A stretch of DNA of 61,756 nucleotides from an uncultured Gammaproteobacteria bacterium (GTDB taxonomy: Bacteria > Pseudomonadota > Gammaproteobacteria > Arenicellales > JAANXG01): positions 37,951-99,706 of the forward strand of contig CAMYKW010000024.1 of NCBI GenBank assembly GCA_947259175.1, in the 5' to 3' direction. Shown here in pieces: positions 24,659 to 33,920 of the stretch. The notes beneath the pieces are model-generated. The model worked only from the letters and a program-made list of their open reading frames with translations. It had not been told where the DNA came from and made no database searches. Numbering within the stretch: the first letter of the stretch is position 1; the number at the start of each line of letters is the position of its first letter. The translations under genes and the position numbers were made by a program.

Positions 24659-26143
24659 CTAGCCGCCGGTCTTGACTTTGATCACGGCGTCATGCCAATC
24701 GGCCAGCAGTCGGCCACGTTGAGTGACCTCCATCTGCGGCTCGAACTCGCGCTCGGCCCGCCATTTTTGCGCGATCTCGTCCAGCGATTCGAACAGACCC
24801 ACCTGCAGACCGGCGAGATAGGCCGCGCCAAGGGCGGTGGTTTCGGTTTCCACCGGACGCTCGACGATGATGTCGAGCACGTCGGCTAGAAACCCACATA
24901 ACCAGTTGTTGCGCACCATGCCACCGTCGACGCGCAACCGCGTCGGCGCGATACCATCGCGGCGCTTGGCTTCCAGCAGGTCGTAGGTCTGGTAGCACAC
25001 GGACTCGAGGGTCGCGCGCACGATTTGCGCGGGCCCCGTGTCGCGTGTGATGCCGAATATCGCCCCACGCGCTTCGGGATCCCAGTGCGGTGCGCCAAGG
25101 CCGGTGAACGCCGGCACGAGGTAGACCCCGGCATTTGAGTCGAGCGCCGCGGCCATGGCTTCCGTTTCCTGCGCGCTGTCGATGATGGCGATCCCATCGC
25201 GCAGCCACTGCACTGCGGCACCGGCGACGAAGATGGAACCCTCTAGCGCGTAGGTCGTCTTGCCACCGAGCCGGTAGCCGACCGTAGTCAGCAGCTTGTT
25301 GTTCGACTGCAATGCCTGCTCGCCGGTATTAAGCACCATGAAACAGCCGGTGCCATAGGTGCTCTTGATCATGCCGGTCTCGAAGCAAGCCTGCCCAACC
25401 AGGGCGGACTGCTGGTCGCCGGCGACGCCGGCAATGGGAATCTCGGCGCCGAGCACCTCCTTACTGGTGACACCGTAGTCCGCGGCGCAATCGCGTACGT
25501 CGGGCAACATCGACCCGGGTACATGGAGCAGCGCGAGCATTTCGTCGTCCCAGCGTTGTTCGTGGATGTTGAACAGCAGCGTGCGCGACGCGTTGGTGGC
25601 GTCGGTGGCGTACACCCTGCCGCCGGTCAAACGCCAAATAAGGAAGCAGTCGATCGTGCCGAAGGCGAGCTCACCGGCCTCAGCCTGCCGCCGGGCGCCG
25701 TCCACGTTGTCGAGAATCCAGCGTACCTTGGTGCCGGAGAAATACGGGTCGAGCAACAGGCCGGTTTTCGCCGCCGCCATAGCCTCGTGGCCATCAGCGC
25801 GCAGGCCTTCGCAAAACTTGGCCGTGCGGCGATCCTGCCAGACGATCGCGTTGTAGATTGGTTTGCCGTTCGCACGATCCCACACCACGGTGGTTTCGCG
25901 CTGGTTGGTAATACCGATCGCCGCGATCGAACGCCGGTCCTCCCGAGCCCGCTCGAGCGCCTCGCCAACGACCTTGAGGGTCGTGCCCCAGATTTCCTCG
26001 GGATCGTGCTCGACCCAACCGTCGCGCGGGAAGTACTGCGTAAATTCCTGCTGCGCGGTGTGCACGGCGTGCCCCTCATCATTGAACAGCATCGCCCGCG
26101 AGCTGGTCGTACCCTGGTCTATGCTCAGCAAATATTGACTCAT
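24659..26143 (-). CDS. glpK: Glycerol kinase
   Basis: Phosphorylates glycerol to sn-glycerol 3-phosphate using ATP. The 494-residue protein has the FGGY-kinase layout: [19 protein letters not shown] at the N-terminus, the substrate loop [28 protein letters not shown], and the C-terminal ATP-domain signature [13 protein letters not shown]. No glpF, glpD or glpR is next to it. It is convergent with the broken EamA gene, with 21 bases between them, and its promoter lies in the short region before 26229. Confidence 0.97.
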   Translation of the reverse strand: MSQYLLSIDQGTTSSRAMLFNDEGHAVHTAQQEFTQYFPRDGWVEHDPEEIWGTTLKVVGEALERAREDRRSIAAIGITNQRETTVVWDRANGKPIYNAIVWQDRRTAKFCEGLRADGHEAMAAAKTGLLLDPYFSGTKVRWILDNVDGARRQAEAGELAFGTIDCFLIWRLTGGRVYATDATNASRTLLFNIHEQRWDDEMLALLHVPGSMLPDVRDCAADYGVTSKEVLGAEIPIAGVAGDQQSALVGQACFETGMIKSTYGTGCFMVLNTGEQALQSNNKLLTTVGYRLGGKTTYALEGSIFVAGAAVQWLRDGIAIIDSAQETEAMAAALDSNAGVYLVPAFTGLGAPHWDPEARGAIFGITRDTGPAQIVRATLESVCYQTYDLLEAKRRDGIAPTRLRVDGGMVRNNWLCGFLADVLDIIVERPVETETTALGAAYLAGLQVGLFESLDEIAQKWRAEREFEPQMEVTQRGRLLADWHDAVIKVKTGG

Positions 26144-26228
26144 GCTCCCGCTCCGTAATTCCGCGACACCATACCCGAGCCCCTATTTGACCGCTACAAT
26201 CGTGGCCGGAAAGCGAGAGTTGATCGTG

Positions 26229-26429
26229 TTACGCATTCTCGGGCAATTGGGAGACATAGATCATGTCGTCTCGATTCTTGAAGTAGTCGTCGACTTTTTC
26301 GCGGGCCTGATCGCCGAACAGATGCTCACAGGCCTCAAACAATCCGGCCGAACGCCGCAGCCGCTCGCGTAACACGAGTAATTCGATCTTCGAGCGCCGA
26401 CGCAGAAAATCGTCCAGGCTGACGATCAT
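26229..26429 (-). CDS. Small unknown protein downstream of the SGNH hydrolase gene
   Basis: A 66-residue protein from ATG 26429 (MIVSLDDFLRRRSKIE), one base after the stop of the SGNH gene, which points to co-translation. It is mostly helical and charged (LLVLRERLRRSAGLFEACEHL; REKVDDYFKNRDDMIY) and ends VSQLPENA. I do not recognise a family. The in-frame region upstream overlaps the SGNH gene and is not needed. Confidence 0.5.
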   Translation of the reverse strand: MIVSLDDFLRRRSKIELLVLRERLRRSAGLFEACEHLFGDQAREKVDDYFKNRDDMIYVSQLPENA

Positions 26430-26430
26430 C

Positions 26431-27414
26431 TCATAACGTGTCCGATCTCTGATTATTTCGATAATAGTCCCAGATAATGTTCGCAAGTTTTTTGTTTCCG
26501 GACGCAGTCAAATGATCCGTATCATCGAAGAGGTCGGATGATACTCGGCCTTCAATATTGATCACCGGGATATCGGAACCGTTTAGAAAGCTGTAGATCT
26601 GTGCGAATTCAGCCTGCAACGCGAAATCCCCGGCGGCGAGCACGCTGCCCGGAGGCAAGGGTAACACCGCGAATTCCATGCCCCGATTTTCACAAACCCG
26701 GCGCATCGCCAGAATATCGGCGAAAACCGCTTCGCGGTTCCCAGCGTAGAGCCATTGGTACCAGGAAACGATTTGCCCGTTCCCGTGCGAGGGTGTGCCT
26801 CTCAGTGTGCCCCCTTTGCGCAACCGGTACACCATCTTCCTGATGATCCACAGAGCCTTGCTTGCAGGAGGGTTGTACATCCTAAACAAACCATTGTCCG
26901 CACCTTCGTAAATGCTGTGCCGCCTGGAAAAGTCGTTGGCATTTAGCACGTAAACGACTCTATGCGGTTTAATAAGTTTTGACTTGTGGTCCAAAAACCG
27001 CAGCAACTCTTGACTCGAATAGCCGGGAACACCGAAATTTTTCACGCCTACGGCGTCGCCGTGTGAGTTGTAAATAGCTTGCAGCTGGCTGGATATCGTG
27101 TGCTGTTCCGACAAACCGACGCCGAATACTATCGAATCGCCAAGAATCGCTATGATGTGTTCGGGTGTTAATTTAGATGCCGTTGATGTCCGCAGTCCAT
27201 TGTTGCCTATTGTTAATAGTTTACCGTCTTTCTCGATCCGAGTGTTTGGTTTCAATGCGTAACCCAACATTCGATCCGGCGATTTTACGTAGTAATGATC
27301 GCTCTCAGATATCAGCGCCGACCACTCTCGTTGCAAGTATAAATAGTAAATAAAACACACGAACTCTACGGCTATGAAGGTTACGGCAACAACGAGCGCG
27401 GGATAAAGGTACAT
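26431..27414 (-). CDS. Membrane-anchored SGNH/GDSL-type hydrolase
   Basis: A 327-residue protein from ATG 27414. It begins with one transmembrane helix (LYPALVVAVTFIAVEFVCFI, about 3-22), then an SGNH hydrolase domain: GDS block in AILGDSIVFGVGLSEQ, an Asn-containing block III near VYVLNANDF, and the C-terminal DxxH in DDTDHLTASGN. Such proteins modify exopolysaccharide or act as esterases and acyltransferases at the cell surface. The gene and its 5' region look more AT-rich than its neighbours, suggesting recent acquisition. A longer frame to 27465 would need a rare ATT start. Confidence 0.8.
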   Translation of the reverse strand: MYLYPALVVAVTFIAVEFVCFIYYLYLQREWSALISESDHYYVKSPDRMLGYALKPNTRIEKDGKLLTIGNNGLRTSTASKLTPEHIIAILGDSIVFGVGLSEQHTISSQLQAIYNSHGDAVGVKNFGVPGYSSQELLRFLDHKSKLIKPHRVVYVLNANDFSRRHSIYEGADNGLFRMYNPPASKALWIIRKMVYRLRKGGTLRGTPSHGNGQIVSWYQWLYAGNREAVFADILAMRRVCENRGMEFAVLPLPPGSVLAAGDFALQAEFAQIYSFLNGSDIPVINIEGRVSSDLFDDTDHLTASGNKKLANIIWDYYRNNQRSDTL

Positions 27415-27861
27415 TCTGCAGCCAGGACGGCGAACGTTCGACGAGTCATATTGCGTTTGATTCAATTGACCACCTCCGAAAGCGCAATTCTTGTTGTTCT
27501 TCGTCGTGCAATGACCGCTTTAATCTCAACCATATCGAGTCTTTTGGAGATACTATCCTGGGCCGGTCCTATGCATGGTATTGTCCCCCACGTGATGGAA
27601 TTGACAGCCAGTCGCTCCAATTTCGTTGGGGATTACGGACCATGGGGGTATTCTCCAATAAAAAGCGGAATCATACGTAACGGTTTTCCTCTCGAAGTAA
27701 GTTTTCTTATTCGCGATCACCTCCCGGCAAAGATAATTTTCCACGGCACTTAAGCATCGAACGAGTGGCCGACGCTTGACGTGAACCAAGGCGCCTTTGC
27801 GGTCCGCAGCCTACGCTTCAGACAAGCCGAAATAGCGGTCGTCGACATAGAAGGAGGCAAT
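27415..27861. other. AT-richer intergenic region without a supported gene
   Basis: About 450 bases between the SGNH gene and a gene start at 27862. Short frames exist on both strands, but none shows a family motif or a good ribosome-binding site. Base composition is visibly more AT-rich than the surrounding genes, like the 5' half of the SGNH gene. Confidence 0.4.
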
Positions 27862-27999
27862 ATGTTCGAAGCGACAGGGATCAGTCGTCGTCAGTTTCTT
27901 AGCGTGGATCTCCGTGGACGCGGGGCCCACTGCTTCCTCCGTGGGCGGGGGACGTCGGCACGTACGATCGCCCAGCTGTTAGCCGCCACGCCCAACTGA
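27862..27999 (+). pseudogene. Possible remnant of a twin-arginine or NapF-like gene
   Basis: A strong AGGAGG ribosome-binding site six bases upstream starts MFEATGISRRQFLSVDLRGRG, whose SRRQFL resembles the opening of NapF-like ferredoxins or Tat signals. The frame then loses protein character and stops after 46 codons. A different frame continues from about 27920 with PPWAGDVGTYD and stays open for more than 70 codons, so one or more frameshifts are likely. No Cys-rich ferredoxin motif remains. The call is tentative. Confidence 0.35.
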
Positions 28000-28170
28000 T
28001 AAGCGAACTTGGAGCAGCTTATCGGGAGTTCCACCCGCGGCTGCGTTTGGGCCTGGAGGCGGACCACGAGACGTTAGGTTTCGGGCGAACGGGTAATTTC
28101 TTGCGTTGGGGGAACCAACGCCCTGCGGCACGGCGGGATACAATCACCTATTCCCCGTCGATAAGCAACG

Positions 28171-29043
28171 CTACATCTGGCCCTTCCACGGCACCAGCAG
28201 GCGCTCGATCCAGCGCATCAGCAGATCGAACAGGTACGCGATAATGCCGATGACGATGATGCCCATGATCACCACGTCGGTGACCAGGAACTCCGAGGCG
28301 TTGAGCACCATATAACCCAGTCCGGCCTCGGCGGCCACCATCTCCGCCGCCACCAGGGTGGTCCAGCCGAAGCCGATGCCGATGCGCATGCCGGTCAGTA
28401 TCTCCGGCATCGCGCCCTTGAGGATCACATGCCAGATCACCTGGGTGCGGGTCGCGCCCAGCGAATACGCCGCATGGATCTGCTCGATGGATACCGAACG
28501 TACGCCGGCACGGGCGTTCAGCGCCATCGGCGCGAATACCGCGAGATAAATCAGGATCAGTTTGGACGACTCGCCGATGCCGAACCAGATGATGGTCAAC
28601 GGCAGGTAGGCGAGCGGCGGGATCGGCCGGTAGAACTCGATCGGCGGATCGAAGATCCCGCGCATGACGCGGTTCACGCCCATGAACACGCCGATGGGAA
28701 TCGCGGTCAGCGCCGCGGCAAAGAATGCACCGAACACCCGGCCCATGCTCCACAGGGTATGATCCAACAACGTCGATCCGCCAAATCCCTCGGTGGCGAC
28801 CTCGACAAACTTATCGAACACCACCGCCGGCGACGGCAGAAATAGCGGCTTGATCAGGCCCATTGCGGTCACTGCGTACCACAGCAGTAACAGACCCAGG
28901 CTCGATGCGACGCTGATTGCCACACTGCTGCCCTGACCGGGGGCACCAAAGGACTCGCCGGGTTTGGCCGGACCCTTGGAAAAGATGTTGGTGATGGCGC
29001 TGAGCACGCCGTTCTTGGAAGCCGTCGCCGCGGTATCAGACAT
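28171..29043 (-). CDS. Taurine/sulfonate-type ABC transporter permease
   Basis: A 290-residue inner-membrane permease of the TauC/SsuC type (BPD_transp_1). About six helices follow a Ser/Gly-rich cytoplasmic start. The EAA-like loop is [32 protein letters not shown], where the ATPase docks. I chose the ATG at 29043, which has GGAGGC upstream; it overlaps the ATPase gene by eight bases. Substrate specificity cannot be read from the permease. Last gene of the transporter unit. Confidence 0.88.
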   Translation of the reverse strand: MSDTAATASKNGVLSAITNIFSKGPAKPGESFGAPGQGSSVAISVASSLGLLLLWYAVTAMGLIKPLFLPSPAVVFDKFVEVATEGFGGSTLLDHTLWSMGRVFGAFFAAALTAIPIGVFMGVNRVMRGIFDPPIEFYRPIPPLAYLPLTIIWFGIGESSKLILIYLAVFAPMALNARAGVRSVSIEQIHAAYSLGATRTQVIWHVILKGAMPEILTGMRIGIGFGWTTLVAAEMVAAEAGLGYMVLNASEFLVTDVVIMGIIVIGIIAYLFDLLMRWIERLLVPWKGQM

Positions 29044-29878
29044 GATTGCCTCCTCCGGCCAGTTCATCGCCGTGGATGATGCTCAAGACCTTTTCCCGCA
29101 CCTCGATGAAATTCGCACTGGACTTCACCGCACGCGCGTCCCGGCAATCGAAGAAACGCTGTTGGAAATCGAGGTCGTAGGTGTGGGTGATGCGGCCCGG
29201 CCTGGGCGACATCACCACCAGCCGGGTGGCCATGAACAACGCCTCCTCGACGCTGTGGGTGATGAAGAAAATCATCTTACCGGTCTCGCGCCACACGTCG
29301 AGGATCAGTTCCTGCAGGTTTTCCCGCGTCAAAGCATCCAGCGCCCCCAGCGGCTCGTCCATGAGCAGCATCGCGGGATTACTGGTAAGCGCACGAGCAA
29401 TCCCCACGCGCTGCTGCATGCCACCGGAAAGTTGATACACGGCGTGTTTGTGGAAGTCCTCGAGCCCCACCAGCGCGAGATAGCGGCTCGCGGTCTCGGT
29501 CCTTTCCTGTTTGGGCATGCCTTGCAGCTTGAGCCCGAACTCGGCGTTCTCGAACACCGTCAGCCAGGGCAGCAAGGCATGTTTTTGGAATACCACGCCG
29601 CGGTCGGCGCCGGGTCCGGTGACCACATGATTGACCACACCCCGCTCCTTACCGGGACCCTCGATCGCCTCTCGATCGAGGGTAACACGGCCCTCACTCG
29701 GGGCGATAAAACCGGCCATTAAATTGAGCAACGTGGTTTTGCCGCAGCCGGAGGCTCCCAAGGCAACGACAAAGTCACCGTCGCTGATATCCAGATTGAT
29801 ATTCTCCAGGGCGTGGACTTCCTCTCCCGGTTTACGCCCCGGATAAATAACGGTTACACCATCTACCTGTAAACCCAT
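29036..29878 (-). CDS. Taurine/sulfonate-type ABC transporter ATP-binding protein
   Basis: A 280-residue ABC ATPase of the TauB/SsuB/NrtD group. Walker A is [16 protein letters not shown] (about 41), the signature is [15 protein letters not shown] (about 153) and Walker B is [13 protein letters not shown]. The residues after Walker A ([15 protein letters not shown]) carry an insertion including [26 protein letters not shown]. It overlaps the permease start by eight bases and follows the binding-protein gene after 63 bases, which contain a stem-loop. Confidence 0.92.
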   Translation of the reverse strand: MGLQVDGVTVIYPGRKPGEEVHALENINLDISDGDFVVALGASGCGKTTLLNLMAGFIAPSEGRVTLDREAIEGPGKERGVVNHVVTGPGADRGVVFQKHALLPWLTVFENAEFGLKLQGMPKQERTETASRYLALVGLEDFHKHAVYQLSGGMQQRVGIARALTSNPAMLLMDEPLGALDALTRENLQELILDVWRETGKMIFFITHSVEEALFMATRLVVMSPRPGRITHTYDLDFQQRFFDCRDARAVKSSANFIEVREKVLSIIHGDELAGGGNHV

Positions 29879-29909
29879 GGGTGTTCACCTGCGCGTGGTT
29901 ACAAATGAA

Positions 29910-29933
29910 AAGGGGTGACCGAAGCCACCCCTT
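29910..29933 (-). terminator. Stem-loop between binding-protein and ATPase genes (attenuator-like)
   Basis: On the minus strand AAGGGGTG pairs with CACCCCTT around a CTTCGG-containing loop and is followed by TTCATTTG. It lies between the stop of the substrate-binding gene (29942) and the ATPase start (29878). Such stems commonly make operons express more binding protein than membrane components. The T-run is short, so it is probably a partial terminator or an mRNA 3'-end stabiliser. Confidence 0.6.
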
Positions 29934-29941
29934 ATACAGTG

Positions 29942-30964
29942 CTACATCTTGGATGCCGCCTCGGCATACTTTGCGTTCACGAACGCGCCGTAGTCAGGTT
30001 GCAGCGACGGTATTTTCTTTTGCACCTTGAGAAATTCCGAGGTGAACTTGAGCGCGCGCGCGGCGCCGCCATCAGCACCGCCGCCGAGCCACGCGGGGGA
30101 GATCTGATCTTGCAAGGTGGGAAAGTCGTACAGGGCCAGCACGCCGGGTACATCCTGCGCATTGCCGCCCACCATCTTGACGATCTTCTTGACCATGTCG
30201 GAGTCCGGCGTCCAGGCGCCGGGATTGCTGCGGTAAGCCTCATCCGCATCGGCAATGATCTTGACGAACTTGGCCATGAAGTCGGCATTTTCCTCGCCGA
30301 ATTTTCGATCCACCACCATGCCGTCGAAAGTACACTTGCCCCATTTGCACAACTGTCCGGAGGTGATCAGCACCTTGCCGTTTTGTTTGATACGGCCCAG
30401 GGCCGGATCCCATATAAATGCAGCGTCGATATCGCCGCGTTGCCAGGCAGCGGCGATGGCGTTGGGCTGCATGTTCAGGATCCTGACGTCGTTCGGGTTG
30501 ATGCCGAACTGCTCCATGGCGAACATGGCATGAAAGTGGGTGGTGGACACGAACGGCACACCGAGCTTCTTGCCCTTTAGATCCTGCGGCGAGACGACGC
30601 CGGAACCGTCACGCACCACCAGCGCTTCCGCAGAGGCAATGTCCTCGGTGATCCAGAACAACTGCATGTCGACGCCACGGCTGACGCCGGCGGCAATCGG
30701 GCTGGAGCCGGCCAGGGCGATGTGCACATCACCCGACGCCATGGCGTTGATTACCTTGGCTCCGGAATCGAATTTACGCCAGTTGATTTTGTAGCCGGTT
30801 TCCTTTTCGAACTTGCCATCGGCGATGGCCACCTTCCATGGGTTGTAGATAAGCTGATAACCGATCGTCAGCTCTTTGTCTGCATAGCTGGTGCCCATCG
30901 CCAGGCCCCACAGCAGCATGGGCAAGGCAACACCGCGAACGAAAAAATTCAAAATCTTGGTCAT
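29942..30964 (-). CDS. Taurine-type ABC transporter substrate-binding protein
   Basis: A 340-residue periplasmic binding protein of the TauA/NrtA-like family. A signal peptide (MTKILNFFVRGVALPMLLWG) ends near TSYA at residue 28. The mature start ELTIGYQLIYNPWKVAIADG, then FDSGAKVINAMASGDVHIALAGSSPI, is typical of taurine-binding proteins. I chose the ATG at 30964, which has a GGAGGAG site upstream; 35 earlier codons lack signal character. The gene is followed by the attenuator stem, then the ATPase and permease. The aminotransferase gene lies 114 bases upstream on the same strand. Confidence 0.9.
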   Translation of the reverse strand: MTKILNFFVRGVALPMLLWGLAMGTSYADKELTIGYQLIYNPWKVAIADGKFEKETGYKINWRKFDSGAKVINAMASGDVHIALAGSSPIAAGVSRGVDMQLFWITEDIASAEALVVRDGSGVVSPQDLKGKKLGVPFVSTTHFHAMFAMEQFGINPNDVRILNMQPNAIAAAWQRGDIDAAFIWDPALGRIKQNGKVLITSGQLCKWGKCTFDGMVVDRKFGEENADFMAKFVKIIADADEAYRSNPGAWTPDSDMVKKIVKMVGGNAQDVPGVLALYDFPTLQDQISPAWLGGGADGGAARALKFTSEFLKVQKKIPSLQPDYGAFVNAKYAEAASKM

Positions 30965-31078
30965 TACACTTCTCCTCCTAAGGTAGTTATTCACGACATG
31001 CTCTTCCGTTTGAATCCGGCTTCCCTGTTGTTGTATGAGCGATGACCTTTCGGCATCTAATGCATGCACATGTGAGCG

Positions 31079-32434
31079 TTACTTTACTACATAATTACCA
31101 AGTACTTCACTAAGTGTTCCAAGCATGGCGTCGATGTGACGCTTTTCCGAGATCAACGGCGGCGCGAGAATGCCCGCATCTCCGGTGGTCTTGATGTGCA
31201 GGCCGGCGTCGAACAGGCGTTTCTGTACCTCATAGCCGCGCGCGCCCGGCACCGCATCCGGTACCAGGTCGAAGCCGGCGATCATCCCGAAGCCGCGAAC
31301 ATCACTGATAACGGGGACGTCGGCAAGCGACGACACCGAATCGAGGAAATAGTCAGACAGTTCCGCAGCGCGGGAAAACAAATCCTCCCGCTGATAGATG
31401 TCCAGGGTGGCGAGGCTCGCGGCACATGCCGCGGGATGCGCCGAGAAGGTGTAGCCATGGAATAATTCCACCGCCCCCGGCGGCGCCGCCGCGACGATGG
31501 TGTCGTACACCTCATCGCGCACCGCCACCGCGCCCATCGGTTGCGCGCCGTTGGTGATCGCCTTGGCCAGGGTCATAATGTCCGGCACCACGCCGAAGCT
31601 CTGCGCCGCGAACGCCTTACCGGTGCGGCCGAAACCGCAGATGACCTCATCCAGGACCAATAGAATATTGTGCGCGTCACAGATCTCCCGGATGCGCTGC
31701 AGATAGCCTTTGGGCGGCACCAACACCCCGGTCGATCCGGCAATCGGCTCGATGAAACACGCGGCGATATTGCTGCCGCCGTACAGGTCAACCATGCGCT
31801 GCAGATCTTCGGCGAGTTCGGCGCCGTGCTGCGGTTGGCCCATGATAAATCGGTTTTCCGGCAACCAGGTGTGCCGTATGTGCACCACCCCCGGCACACC
31901 GGGACCGAATGACTCCCGATTCTTAACCATGCCGCTCAAAGCCGTGCCGCCGAGATTCACGCCGTGGTACGCCCTTTCCCGAGACACGAACATGTATCGA
32001 TGTCCTTCACCGCGTGCGCGGTGGTAGGCGGCGCACATCTTCATTGCCGTGTCGATCGCTTCGGAGCCGGAGTTGACGAAAAACACGCGGTTGAGGTCCG
32101 CCGGTGTCAAGGCGGCGATGCGTTCGGCGAGTTCGAAGGACAAGGGGTGGCTGCGCAGGAATGAGGGCGTGTAGTCCAGCTGTTCGAGTTGCCGTGCAAC
32201 CGCCCGGGAGATTTCCTTACGGCAATGGCCGGCGGCGCAAGTGAACAATCCGGAACAACCGTCCAGGACCTGGTCTCCCCTGTGGTTCCAGAAGTACACA
32301 CCCTCGGCGCGCACGAACAGGCGCGGGTCGGTCTTGAAGTCCCGGTTTACGGTGAACGGCAGCCAGTGATGCTGCAAGGCGGCGGGCGCCGGCACGGCGC
32401 CTCCTTCAGTAGACTCACGGTTCGTCTTGGCCAT
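31079..32434 (-). CDS. Class III omega-amino acid:pyruvate aminotransferase (taurine/beta-alanine type)
   Basis: A 451-residue PLP enzyme. The class III signature includes FVNSGSEAIDTAMKMC (about 119), the catalytic-core LVLDEVICGFGRTGK (Asp near 260) and the PLP Lys in LAKAITNGAQP (about 290). Close families transfer the amino group of taurine, hypotaurine or beta-alanine to pyruvate, giving alanine and a semialdehyde. Neighbours favour this role: a taurine-type importer downstream on the same strand, and alanine dehydrogenase and a semialdehyde dehydrogenase divergent at 32671. No sulfoacetaldehyde acetyltransferase is present, so taurine itself is less certain than beta-alanine or hypotaurine. 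Confidence 0.85.
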   Translation of the reverse strand: MAKTNRESTEGGAVPAPAALQHHWLPFTVNRDFKTDPRLFVRAEGVYFWNHRGDQVLDGCSGLFTCAAGHCRKEISRAVARQLEQLDYTPSFLRSHPLSFELAERIAALTPADLNRVFFVNSGSEAIDTAMKMCAAYHRARGEGHRYMFVSRERAYHGVNLGGTALSGMVKNRESFGPGVPGVVHIRHTWLPENRFIMGQPQHGAELAEDLQRMVDLYGGSNIAACFIEPIAGSTGVLVPPKGYLQRIREICDAHNILLVLDEVICGFGRTGKAFAAQSFGVVPDIMTLAKAITNGAQPMGAVAVRDEVYDTIVAAAPPGAVELFHGYTFSAHPAACAASLATLDIYQREDLFSRAAELSDYFLDSVSSLADVPVISDVRGFGMIAGFDLVPDAVPGARGYEVQKRLFDAGLHIKTTGDAGILAPPLISEKRHIDAMLGTLSEVLGNYVVK

Positions 32435-32670
32435 GGACCTTTACTCCCGGGGCGGAATGTCACGGTGCAACGCTAGCCTACACCGCAGGAACGGTCGGGA
32501 ACAGCGTGAAATCTACACCGGGCTGCGTCTTCGGCAGCTTACCCGCCTTTTTAGCAAGCCGCTGCTGCGAAGACCGGCATCGCGGCACTCCCGGGCTCGA
32601 CAAACGTCTCCGGGTCTTGGAAGATAAAACCCGCGGCCTCCCGGCGGCCGAAGCGTAACAAAGGAGGTAG

Positions 32671-33795
32671 ATGGTGTTAATCGGCGTTCCCAAAGAAATC
32701 AAAGATCATGAGTACCGAGTCGGCCTGGCGCCGGCCGGGGTGCGCGAGGCGGTGCACCACGGTCACCGCGTGATAGTCGAGCACAATGCGGGAATCGGAA
32801 TCGGGGTCACCGATACGGAGTACGAACGTGCCGGGGCCACGATCGCCGCAGCGGCGGCGGAGATCTTTGCGCAGGCCGAGTTGATCGTCAAAGTGAAAGA
32901 ACCCCAGCCCGGGGAACGGGCGATGTTGCGTCATGATCAGGTCCTGTTCACCTATCTGCACCTGGCACCCGACCCCGGGCAAACCAAAGACCTGGTGGCC
33001 AGCGGCGCGGTGTGCATCGCCTACGAGACGGTAACCTCGCCCACCGGCGGGCTGCCGTTATTGGCGCCGATGTCCGAGGTCGCCGGCCGCATGGCGATCC
33101 AGGCGGGCGCCTACTGCCTGGAACATCCCCACGGCGGACTGGGCATGCTCCTTGGCGGGGTCCCCGGCGTCGATCCAGCCAAGGTGGTGATCCTCGGCGG
33201 CGGCGTGGTCGGCACCCACGCCGCCCATATCGCGGTGGGCATGGGCGCCGATGTCTGGGTGCTGGACCGCAATCCCGACGTACTGACGTCCCACTGGCGC
33301 CAGTTCGGCCGCTCGACAAATACGGTGTTCGCCACCCGCGATTCCATCGAACGGCACGTGCTGATGGCCGAACTCGTCGTCGGCGGCGTCCTGGTTCCCG
33401 GCGCGGCGGCGCCGAAACTGGTCAGCGCCGAGACCGTGCGCCAGATGAAGCCCGGCGCGGTGGTGGTGGACGTGGCCATCGACCAAGGGGGATGTTTCGA
33501 GACCTCGCGGCCCACGACCCATGCCGAACCCACCTACGTCGTCGATGACATCGTCCACTATTGCGTGACCAATATGCCGGGGGGCGTGCCGCGAACCTCT
33601 ACGTTTGCCCTGAACAATGTCACACTGCCGCACGTGATCACCCTCGCGGACAAAGGCTACAAAAAGGCGTTGCTGGACGACCCGCACCTGCGCAACGGCC
33701 TCAACGTGTTGCACGGCCATGTGACGTGCAAGGAGGTGGCCCATGATCTGGGCTACGAATACCGCGACCCGATGGACCTGTTGCAGGGGAAATAG
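32671..33795 (+). CDS. ald: Alanine dehydrogenase
   Basis: Interconverts L-alanine and pyruvate plus ammonia with NAD. The 374-residue protein has the family N-terminus MVLIGVPKEIKDHEYRVGLAP, active-site Lys/His region in ELIVKVKEPQPGE and LFTYLHLAPD, and the NAD-binding VVILGGGVVGTHAAHIAVGMGADV (about 171). An AAAGGAGG ribosome-binding site sits five bases from ATG 32671. It is divergent from the aminotransferase and is followed after 125 bases by the semialdehyde dehydrogenase. In this setting it would recycle the alanine formed by transamination and release ammonia. Confidence 0.95.
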   Translation: MVLIGVPKEIKDHEYRVGLAPAGVREAVHHGHRVIVEHNAGIGIGVTDTEYERAGATIAAAAAEIFAQAELIVKVKEPQPGERAMLRHDQVLFTYLHLAPDPGQTKDLVASGAVCIAYETVTSPTGGLPLLAPMSEVAGRMAIQAGAYCLEHPHGGLGMLLGGVPGVDPAKVVILGGGVVGTHAAHIAVGMGADVWVLDRNPDVLTSHWRQFGRSTNTVFATRDSIERHVLMAELVVGGVLVPGAAAPKLVSAETVRQMKPGAVVVDVAIDQGGCFETSRPTTHAEPTYVVDDIVHYCVTNMPGGVPRTSTFALNNVTLPHVITLADKGYKKALLDDPHLRNGLNVLHGHVTCKEVAHDLGYEYRDPMDLLQGK

Positions 33796-33920
33796 GGCGG
33801 ACACTGGCGCCACACGCGGCACCACCGCCCGGGCGGGCATGGCAGTCGCGAGGACGCGATGATCATTCTTGATCTACAATGGTCGCGCACCGAACCAATG
33901 ACCAGCCCGGGAGACGAACG

